From Collinsella sp. AF02-46-1 (GTDB lineage Bacteria > Actinomycetota > Coriobacteriia > Coriobacteriales > Coriobacteriaceae), in NCBI GenBank assembly GCA_934876235.1, contig CAKXKM010000006.1, positions 1-18,066 on the forward strand: a stretch of 18,066 bases of DNA. Reading direction: 5' to 3'. A program made the position numbers and the translations under genes. The notes beneath the pieces are model-generated. The model was not told the origin of the DNA and did no database searches. It worked only from the letters and a program-made list of their open reading frames with translations. Shown here in pieces: positions 12,736-18,066 of this stretch. Each line of letters opens with the position of its first letter. Within the stretch, counting starts at the first letter, position 1.

Positions 12736-13821
12736 TTAGACCAGGTGCGCGATAACGGCATCGGCAAAGGCCTGCGTGCCCACGGCACCCTCAACGGAGC
12801 CGGTCTGGGCACGACGCACGTCGCCGGTAACCTGCTTGCCCTCGTCGAGCGTGGCGGAGACGGCGGCGCGAATACGATTGGCGGCGTCGTTCTCGCCCAG
12901 GTGATCGAGCATCATCGCGGCAGACAGGATCTCGGCCGTGGGGTTGGCGATATCCTTGCCAGCGATATCGGGCGCGGAGCCGTGCGTCGCCTCGAAAATG
13001 GCGCAGTCGGCGCCGATGTTGGAGCCGGGGGCCATCCCTAAGCCGCCCACCAGGCCGGCGCACAGGTCGCTCACGATGTCGCCGTACAGGTTGGGCAGCA
13101 CCAGGACATCGAAGTCGTTGGGGTTCTGGACCAGGCCCATGCAGGTGGCGTCGACGATCTTGTCGTTGAACTCAATGTCGGGATAGTTGGCGGCCACCTC
13201 GCGCGCAACGCGCAGGAACAGGCCGTCGGTTGCCTTCATGATGTTGGCCTTGTGCACGGCCGTCACCTTTTTGCGACCGCAACGGCGGGCGTACTCAAAG
13301 GCGTACTCCACAATGCGGCGGCTCTTGGCGATGGAGATGGGTTTGATCGAGATGGCGGAATCCGCGGCGAAGGTCTTCTGGCCCGAGCGCTCGACGAGCT
13401 GCGAAAGCTCCTCGACCTCGGCAGCGCCCTCATCGAACTCGATACCGGCGTAGAGGTCCTCGGTGTTCTCGCGCACGATGACCAGGTCGACGTCACGGAA
13501 GCGCGAGCCGTCGCCCGGCTGCGACAGGCAGGGGCGCACGCAGGCGTACAGATCGAAGTGCTTACGCAGAGCAACATTGACGCTGCGGAAACCCGTGCCG
13601 ACCGGCGTGGTGATGGGCCCCTTGATGGCGACCTTAGTCTCGGCAACCGCATCGAGCACATGTTGGGGCAGCGGCGTGCCAAACTCGTCCATGACGCCGG
13701 CGCCGGCCTCCTGGACGTTCCAATTGATCTGGACACCGGTGGCCTCGACCACGCGGCGCATGGCCTGCGTAATCTCGGGACCGATGCCGTCACCGGGAAT
13801 CAGGACTACATCGTGCGCCAT
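12736..13821 (-). CDS. icd: Isocitrate dehydrogenase, NAD-type (beta-decarboxylating family)
   Basis: A 361-residue beta-decarboxylating dehydrogenase. Visible: LIPGDGIGPEI (7-17), the substrate loop FRSVNVALRKHFDLYACVRP with Ser80, Asn82, Arg86 and Arg96, RENTEDLYAG with Arg117 and Tyr124, the metal-binding NLYGDIVSDLCAGLVGG and the cofactor loop EATHGSAPDIAGKDIANPTA. Asp in the cofactor loop, not the Lys/Tyr pair of NADP enzymes, suggests NAD use. It converts isocitrate to 2-oxoglutarate and CO2 in the cytosol. The length fits NAD-IDH rather than the larger E. coli NADP enzyme. GAGGAG precedes the ATG; the gene follows the HEAT-like gene by 6 nt and is the last of a tight operon. Isopropylmalate dehydrogenase or homoisocitrate dehydrogenase are less likely alternatives. 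Confidence 0.9.
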   Translation of the reverse strand: MAHDVVLIPGDGIGPEITQAMRRVVEATGVQINWNVQEAGAGVMDEFGTPLPQHVLDAVAETKVAIKGPITTPVGTGFRSVNVALRKHFDLYACVRPCLSQPGDGSRFRDVDLVIVRENTEDLYAGIEFDEGAAEVEELSQLVERSGQKTFAADSAISIKPISIAKSRRIVEYAFEYARRCGRKKVTAVHKANIMKATDGLFLRVAREVAANYPDIEFNDKIVDATCMGLVQNPNDFDVLVLPNLYGDIVSDLCAGLVGGLGMAPGSNIGADCAIFEATHGSAPDIAGKDIANPTAEILSAAMMLDHLGENDAANRIRAAVSATLDEGKQVTGDVRRAQTGSVEGAVGTQAFADAVIAHLV

Positions 13822-13827
13822 AATCTG

Positions 13828-14526
13828 TTACTCCTCGTCTTCGGCGTCGTCAGATTTTTTAACGCTAGCACGCTTCTTCTTTTTGGAGAGATCGAGGCCA
13901 AAACGTTTAACAAGCATTTCGCAAATCTCGCTCGAACGGGCCTTGAGATAGCTGCCCTTACCGTTCTCGGCATCGAACTTAAGGCGCAGCGCGAGCTTCT
14001 CGGCAACCTCGGCGTCGATCTCGCCCTGGCAAAACTCGTACAGGCAACCGAGCATGTCGCGATACTCGAGGTCGCCGTGGTAGCACTGGATGGCCTCGTC
14101 CAGGATGGGCCAAGCTTCGCGCGAGCGCTCGACGCTCGTGGCACCCCACACGCACAGCAGGCGGAAGGCGGCATAGCGCAGCGTGGAGGAGATCTCGTCG
14201 AACAGTGCGGTCTCGGCGCCCTCAAAGGCATCGCCCAGCTGCTCGGGGCAGGTGGTGGCGAGCGCCGTCAGGGCATCGAGGGCCTCCCAGCGGGTCTGCG
14301 CCTCGGGGCGGTCGAGCGCCTCGATCAACGCGGGCACGCAGGGCACGACGCGCTGCGGATCGCGCTCGGCAAGCAGGTGCAGCACGCGGGCGGCAAACTG
14401 GCGGATGCGGCGCGTGGGGCAGCCGAGCTCCTGGACCAGTCGATCGACGGCGTTCTCGTTCTCCTCTGCCAGCTGGAGCTGTGCCAGCTCCTCGTCGGTG
14501 AGCTGTTCGTCTTTGTTTTCTGCCAT
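13828..14526 (-). CDS. HEAT-like repeat protein of unknown function
   Basis: A 232-residue protein composed mostly of alpha-helical repeats of about 35-40 residues, for example TRRIRQFAARVLHLLAE, VVPCVPALIEALDRPEAQTRW and EALDALTALATTCPEQ, resembling HEAT/Armadillo repeats. The N-terminus is acidic and the C-terminal tail changes from KKKKRASVKK to DDAEDEE. No catalytic motif is seen, and no membrane segment; a scaffold for protein binding in the cytosol is the most one can say. GAGGTAAC precedes the ATG at 14526. It is embedded in an operon between a small membrane protein (15-nt gap) and icd (6-nt gap). Confidence 0.8.
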   Translation of the reverse strand: MAENKDEQLTDEELAQLQLAEENENAVDRLVQELGCPTRRIRQFAARVLHLLAERDPQRVVPCVPALIEALDRPEAQTRWEALDALTALATTCPEQLGDAFEGAETALFDEISSTLRYAAFRLLCVWGATSVERSREAWPILDEAIQCYHGDLEYRDMLGCLYEFCQGEIDAEVAEKLALRLKFDAENGKGSYLKARSSEICEMLVKRFGLDLSKKKKRASVKKSDDAEDEE

Positions 14527-14541
14527 AGTTACCTCTTCTTT

Positions 14542-14970
14542 TTATTTCTTGGCGTGCTTGCCAGCACCCTTGCTGTCATCGGTGACCGAGATGAGCTGTC
14601 GGTCGGCCGCGCCATTGCGACGTGCACGGCGGCGTTCCTCGGCATCGCCCGCGTCGGCGGCGGCTCGATGAGCCTTGTTGACGTTAAAGACCTCGTCGTG
14701 CTTGCGCCACGGACCGACGGACTCGCCAAAGCTCATCTTAAGGCCGGCGATAAAGCCACCGAGCCAGCCGATCGGCGCAAACTGCACCAGCGGGAACAGC
14801 GAGAACACCCAGGTCAGCAGGACGACTGCCGCCGCTCCTGCAAAGTTGGCAATCCAGTAGTCGCGCTTGGTGATGACACGCTTTTCGCAGGCCCACTGGC
14901 CGCACAAAAAGCCGATGTAGATCGCAAAGAGAAAGAGCACCAGCGCAAGCACCACGAACGTCCAGCTCAT
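14542..14970 (-). CDS. Small membrane protein of unknown function
   Basis: A 142-residue protein not recognised as a named family. Residues about 3-24 and 39-60 are strong membrane helices, and 64-78 could be a third or re-entrant segment. The remaining C-terminal half is hydrophilic, with a basic EERRRARRNG stretch and a lysine-rich end, so probably cytosolic. The start at 14970 is preferred because GGGAG lies 8 nt upstream, within 5 nt of the previous stop; a longer frame to 15006 overlaps the upstream gene. Tight spacing on both sides puts it in one operon with the dehydrogenase and the HEAT-like gene. Confidence 0.78.
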   Translation of the reverse strand: MSWTFVVLALVLFLFAIYIGFLCGQWACEKRVITKRDYWIANFAGAAAVVLLTWVFSLFPLVQFAPIGWLGGFIAGLKMSFGESVGPWRKHDEVFNVNKAHRAAADAGDAEERRRARRNGAADRQLISVTDDSKGAGKHAKK

Positions 14971-14975
14971 AGGCG

Positions 14976-16055
14976 CTACTCCCCGTGATGGTGGCCGCAG
15001 CAGCACTCGTGGCCGTCGTCATGGCCGTGGCCACCGCAGCACTCGTGGTCCTCGCCGTGGTGATGGCCACAACCGCACTCATGGTCCTCGCCGTGCTCGC
15101 CGCAACCGCAACCTTCCTCGTGAGCGCCATGCTCCTCGGGGCGATACTGCGACCAGTCCAGACCGGCGGCGATGGCATCGGCCTCCTCCTTATAGAGGAC
15201 CGTGATGGCCTGGGTGCCCAGCTTGGCGCCACCGATAGCGTCGAGCATGTCGTAGAGCGTAAAGGCCACGTCGGCGCCGGGCAGCGCGAGCTCGCGGTCG
15301 TCGGCGTAAGCAAGGGCCAGGCGCAGGTCCTTAATGAAGTGCTCGACCATAAAGCCGGGCTTGTAGTCGCCGTCGAGCGCCTTGGGAGCCAGGCTCTCCA
15401 TGGCGCCGGACTTGCCGGTACCGCCCAAGATCATCTGGCGGGTCTTCTCCAGGTCAAGGCCGCTCAGCTCGGCAAATGCCATGGCGTCTGCCATACCGAC
15501 CATGCAGGCGCCCAGCGACACCTGGTTGGCGAGCTTGGCAGCCTGGCCTTTGCTGGCGCCGTCGAAGCAGCAGATATTTGCCGCAAAGGTGGCAAGGATG
15601 TCGCGGACTGGGGCGATATCGTTCTCGGTGGCGCCCACGATAGCCGTGAGCGTGCCGGCGATAGCACCAGACTCGCCGCCGGTGACGGGGCAGTCAAACG
15701 CCATGCGGCCGGAAACCTGGGCGGCCTCGGCAATGTCGCGCGCCAGCTCGGGGGAGCTCGTGGTGAGGTCGATCAGCACCGCGCCCGGCTTGGTGCACGC
15801 GAGCAGGCCGTCGCCCGCCAGGTAGAGCTCCTCGACCTCGGAGGGATAGCCCACCATGGTAAAGACGACGTCGGCGTTCGCCACGGCATCTGCCGGCGTA
15901 TCGGCCCAAACGGCACCGCGCTCGATAAGCGCGGCGGCCTTGGACTTAGTGCGGTTGTTGACCGTGACGGGATAGCCGGCATCCAGGATGTGGCCGGCAA
16001 TGGGGGCACCCATGATTCCGGTGCCGATAAATGCGACGGAGAGCTTGTTTGCCAT
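14976..16055 (-). CDS. Beta-hydroxyacid dehydrogenase (GarR-like) with Cys/His-rich C-terminal tail
   Basis: A 359-residue NAD(P)-dependent oxidoreductase of the 3-hydroxyisobutyrate/2-hydroxy-3-oxopropionate reductase family. Rossmann motif FIGTGIMGAPIAG (9-21), substrate-binding CPVTGGESGAIAGTL (122-136) and catalytic Lys174 in GASKGQAAKLANQ are present. The usual enzyme ends near residue 301. The last 50 residues (310-359) are unusual, with 9 Cys and 13 His arranged in repeats such as HECGCGHHHGE and HECCCGHHHGE. That tail resembles metal-binding tails of nickel or zinc chaperones in composition. Substrate is unknown; tartronate semialdehyde reductase is one option. AAAGG precedes the ATG at 16055. 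It starts the operon continuing through the membrane protein, HEAT-like protein and icd. Confidence 0.9.
   Translation of the reverse strand: MANKLSVAFIGTGIMGAPIAGHILDAGYPVTVNNRTKSKAAALIERGAVWADTPADAVANADVVFTMVGYPSEVEELYLAGDGLLACTKPGAVLIDLTTSSPELARDIAEAAQVSGRMAFDCPVTGGESGAIAGTLTAIVGATENDIAPVRDILATFAANICCFDGASKGQAAKLANQVSLGACMVGMADAMAFAELSGLDLEKTRQMILGGTGKSGAMESLAPKALDGDYKPGFMVEHFIKDLRLALAYADDRELALPGADVAFTLYDMLDAIGGAKLGTQAITVLYKEEADAIAAGLDWSQYRPEEHGAHEEGCGCGEHGEDHECGCGHHHGEDHECCGGHGHDDGHECCCGHHHGE
14979..15128 (-). repeat. Cys/His-rich repeat-coding segment
   Basis: Encodes the final 50 residues of the dehydrogenase. Imperfect in-frame DNA repeats such as GCAGCACTCGTGG recur, consistent with expansion by repeat slippage or duplication. 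Confidence 0.8.
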
Positions 16056-16152
16056 GAAACCTTTCCTTTTGGGTTGGGTGTTATTACCAGGTTGAATACT
16101 CGGTGCCAGCGTTGGGCTGTGAGTCGAGGGCGATTACGGCCGCGTTACTTGC

Positions 16153-17106
16153 CTACTGACCGCGCACGCGGCGGGCGATGCGGTCGGAAAGCGACGCCTT
16201 GTCGGCGCGGTTCTTGCCCCAAAACGCGCAAGCCACCATGCCGGGGCCCACGTGCGAGCCAATGGTGGGGCCCACAGAGCTGCGGATGATGGTCACGTCG
16301 GCGCAGCCTTCCTCCTTGCGGATGGCGGCCTCGAGCCAGTCGCCGTCCTTTTCGGCATCGGCCGTCATAATGGCGATGGGCATGGTGCGATCGGGCACAT
16401 AGTTCTCGCGGAACGACTTGAGAATGGACTTGAGCGCCTTCTTGCGACCGCGGTTGACGCCGATCAGCGACAGCGAGCCGGCCAGGTCGTAGGACAGCTC
16501 GGGTTTGACGTCGAGCTTTGCCGTGAGCTGTGCCGCCGCGGGCGGAATGCGGCCGCCGGCAGCCAGCGCGTCAAAGCTCTCGAGCGTAAAGTAACCGTGG
16601 ACATAGGTCTTGGCCTCGTTTGCCCAGTCGACCAGCTGCTTAGCAGTCAGTCCCGCCGAGCGCTGGCGCACGGCCTCGAGCGCCAGGAGCTCGCCGGTCG
16701 CGCAGGGCAGAGCGTTGTCGACCACGTACAGCTCAAAGTTGGGATACTCGGCGCGCACGGCGTCCGCCGCCTGGCACGCGGAGTTGTAGCTCGACGACAG
16801 CGCCGAGGTAAAGCACAGGTAGACCGTGGGCGTACCCTCTTTGGCGCACTCGGTAAAGAACTCGATATAGCGACCGAGCGACACAGCCGAGGTGGACACG
16901 CGGGCACCGGCGCGCATGCGGTCGTAGAACTCCTTGGGTGTGATGCTCGACCAGATGTCATCCGTGCGCTCCTCGCCATCGATAATGAAGGGGAAACCCA
17001 AGATATCGACATCGAGGTTCGCGGCGACCTCGGGGCTAAAGTCGCAGCAGGTATCGACGACGATGCGGCAACGGTCCGAATGACCGGCGGATGCGGCCTT
17101 GTCCAT
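16153..17106 (-). CDS. DegV family protein (fatty-acid binding)
   Basis: A 317-residue two-domain DegV/FakB-type protein. The N-terminal RIVVDTCCDFSPEVA replaces the common IVTDS(T/S)xD motif, followed by STSAVS (71-76) and VYLCFTSALSSSYNSA (95-110), which line the fatty-acid pocket in this family. The C-terminal domain contains GRKKALKSI and SSVGPTIGSHVGPG near the end. Known members bind a fatty acid for FakA kinase in Gram-positive lipid uptake; other members have unknown partners, and no fakA is visible here. AAGGAG lies 8 nt before the ATG at 17106; a TTG one codon earlier is less likely. A strong terminator ends just before its ribosome site. Confidence 0.9.
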   Translation of the reverse strand: MDKAASAGHSDRCRIVVDTCCDFSPEVAANLDVDILGFPFIIDGEERTDDIWSSITPKEFYDRMRAGARVSTSAVSLGRYIEFFTECAKEGTPTVYLCFTSALSSSYNSACQAADAVRAEYPNFELYVVDNALPCATGELLALEAVRQRSAGLTAKQLVDWANEAKTYVHGYFTLESFDALAAGGRIPPAAAQLTAKLDVKPELSYDLAGSLSLIGVNRGRKKALKSILKSFRENYVPDRTMPIAIMTADAEKDGDWLEAAIRKEEGCADVTIIRSSVGPTIGSHVGPGMVACAFWGKNRADKASLSDRIARRVRGQ

Positions 17107-17124
17107 CAAAGCGACTCCTTACGT

Positions 17125-17156
17125 AAAAAGGCGGCCACCCGCATGGGATGGCCGCC
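17125..17156 (-). terminator. Rho-independent terminator between hpf and degV
   Basis: Minus-strand stem GGCGGCCATCC / GGGTGGCCGCC (11 bp, one T.G pair), 5-nt loop and TTTTT. Its U tract ends about 4 nt before the degV ribosome site, so no promoter can fit between; degV depends on read-through or on a promoter within or upstream of the hairpin. Confidence 0.9.
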
Positions 17157-17185
17157 AACCGTTAACTCATGCAAGTTAACGTATT

Positions 17186-17770
17186 TTACTCGTCAAGTGT
17201 TTCGATGCGGGGCTTGATGATGCCATATCCACCATTCTTACGGTGATACACCACATTGATGAGACCGGTCGTCGCGTTCTCGAACACGTAGAAGTCGTGG
17301 CCCAGCAGATCGGTCTGCACCAGCGCCTGCTCCTCAGTCATCGGGGTGACGTCGATAACCTTCTCGCGGACGAGCAGGTCGTCCTCCTCCTCGGGCAGCA
17401 GCAGGTCGGCCAGATCCTCGACGCGCTCGACCGGCGCGACATCCGCGGCGCTGGCACCGCCCTGGCGGTTGTCCACGACCTTGGTCTTGAACTTACGCAG
17501 CTGGCGGGTGACCTTATCGGCGGAGAGGTCGATGGCGGCGTACATATCTGCGCCGTGCTCGGCAACGCGAATCACCGAACCGCGGGCACGAACCGTAACC
17601 TCGACGATTGCCGGGTTGGGGTTCGAGGGGTTCTTCTCATAGCGAAGTACAACGTCGACCGTCATGGGCTCGATATCGAAAACCTTGAGCGCCTCGCCGA
17701 TCTTCTCATCCACATGCGCACGCAGAGCATCGGTTACCGTCGTCTTGCGTCCAGAAACCTTGATATCCAT
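17186..17770 (-). CDS. hpf: Ribosome hibernation promoting factor, long form
   Basis: A 194-residue long HPF. Residues 1-100 form the S30AE/HPF domain (MDIKVSGRKTTVTDALRAHVDEKI start, then VDVVLRYEKNP and VEVTVRARGSVIRV), which binds the decoding region of the 30S subunit. After an acidic linker (about 105-134), residues 135-190 form the C-terminal dimerisation domain, with VREKVIDVTPMTEEQALVQ and HDFYVFENATTGLINVVYHR. Long HPF dimerises 70S ribosomes into 100S particles in stationary phase. The start at 17770 is preceded by GGAG at 6 nt spacing and matches the family's N-terminus; the frame extends upstream to 17830 without support. The gene is monocistronic or weakly linked to degV. Confidence 0.96.
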   Translation of the reverse strand: MDIKVSGRKTTVTDALRAHVDEKIGEALKVFDIEPMTVDVVLRYEKNPSNPNPAIVEVTVRARGSVIRVAEHGADMYAAIDLSADKVTRQLRKFKTKVVDNRQGGASAADVAPVERVEDLADLLLPEEEDDLLVREKVIDVTPMTEEQALVQTDLLGHDFYVFENATTGLINVVYHRKNGGYGIIKPRIETLDE

Positions 17771-18066
17771 ACGTGGCTCCAATCTGCCTCGGGGACTTAC
17801 TGTACTGGCTATGTACCCATTGCCGTGCATTTAATCACGCGGATTCCCAAAGACCCGAATAACGATTGCTTGATACCGCATACCGAAGTCTCGCACTTTT
17901 CTGTGGCAAAGTGCGCTATAGGAGGGAGCCGGCGACTTTGTATTTGGTCCCGAAAATTGGCTTTGACCTGCTGGTTTTATAGAGATGAAAAAGCCGGGCT
18001 CCCCTATTGGGGAAGCCCGGCAGTGCGTGTTGAAACCGTGAAGAGGCATCTCTCCTAGCGCATAGG
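17771..18066. other. hpf upstream region with no recognised gene
   Basis: Contains a perfect 8-bp stem CGCACTTT / AAAGTGCG (17892-17915) with an 8-nt loop, and a terminator at 17988-18021 from a gene further right. A clear hpf promoter was not found. A stop TAG on the minus strand near 18055 could end a gene beyond the edge, but too little is visible to call it. Confidence 0.5.
17988..18021 (-). terminator. Rho-independent terminator of a gene beyond the right edge
   Basis: Minus-strand stem GCCGGGCTTCCCC / GGGGAGCCCGGC (12 pairs with one bulged T), AATA loop, then TTTTT. It separates hpf from an upstream gene outside the window. Confidence 0.9.

Noticed and set aside
13252..14988. 578-codon plus-strand frame opposite icd and the HEAT-like gene
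   Set aside because: It spans three minus-strand genes with recognisable products or tight operon spacing and shows no family motifs of its own.
14979..15128. CRISPR-like repeated DNA
   Set aside because: The repeats are short, imperfect, in frame and without uniform spacers; they encode the Cys/His tail.
14985..16289. Long plus-strand frame opposite the dehydrogenase
   Set aside because: Low-complexity shadow of the minus-strand gene, typical of GC-rich DNA; the minus-strand product has clear family motifs.
17892..17915. tRNA or structured RNA gene upstream of hpf
   Set aside because: Only one 8-bp hairpin is present; no cloverleaf, T-loop or CCA-like end can be assembled.
17831..18049. 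A 72-codon minus-strand open frame upstream of hpf
   Set aside because: It runs across the strong terminator at 17988-18021 and has no ribosome binding site or recognisable protein pattern.

Overview
The window is a moderately GC-rich bacterial chromosome segment with strong AGGAG-type ribosome binding sites and nearly all genes on the minus strand. Gene content (mannose-type GalNAc PTS, LacC/LacX-like enzymes, long-form HPF, DegV, NAD-type isocitrate dehydrogenase) suggests a gut actinobacterium of the Coriobacteriia, possibly Collinsella. That placement is an inference from overall flavour, not from a marker gene.

Region 1 (about 1-9,560, mostly minus strand) is an amino-sugar utilisation locus, best read as N-acetylgalactosamine/galactosamine catabolism. 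Transcription runs right to left: PTS IIA, a YajC-like protein, IIB, IIC and IID, a strong terminator, a GntR/UTRA regulator, AgaS (galactosamine-6-P deaminase/isomerase), another terminator, an N-acetyl-hexosamine-6-P deacetylase, then after a convergent flavodoxin gene, a LacX-like aldose epimerase and a LacC-like tagatose-6-P kinase. Together these would convert external GalNAc to tagatose-1,6-bisphosphate. The aldolase that would finish the route is not in the window. Operator-like sites of the form CTGGT-N4-ACCAG, the half-site architecture of DasR/NagR-type GntR regulators, lie upstream of agaS and upstream of the PTS operon.

Region 2 (9,432-10,004) is a gene-free 573 bp leader upstream of the PTS operon, dense in inverted repeats.

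Region 3 (10,005-11,453) is a complete IS3-family insertion sequence on the plus strand, with 24-bp imperfect terminal repeats, a 4-bp GTTG target duplication, two overlapping frames joined by an A7 slippery site and downstream stem-loop, and a DD(35)E catalytic triad. Removing it restores a perfect 13-bp hairpin with a 4-nt loop: the element landed in the loop of what looks like the terminator of the neighbouring minus-strand gene.

Region 4 (11,515-18,066, minus strand) is housekeeping-like: HPF, a terminator, DegV, then an operon of a beta-hydroxyacid dehydrogenase with an unusual Cys/His-rich tail, a small membrane protein, a HEAT-like protein and isocitrate dehydrogenase, followed by a membrane-anchored foldase-like protein.

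No CRISPR array, tRNA or rRNA was recognised. The points most worth a second look are the IS inside a terminator loop, the metal-binding-type tail, the enlarged acidic loop in PTS IID, and the palindrome-rich PTS leader.
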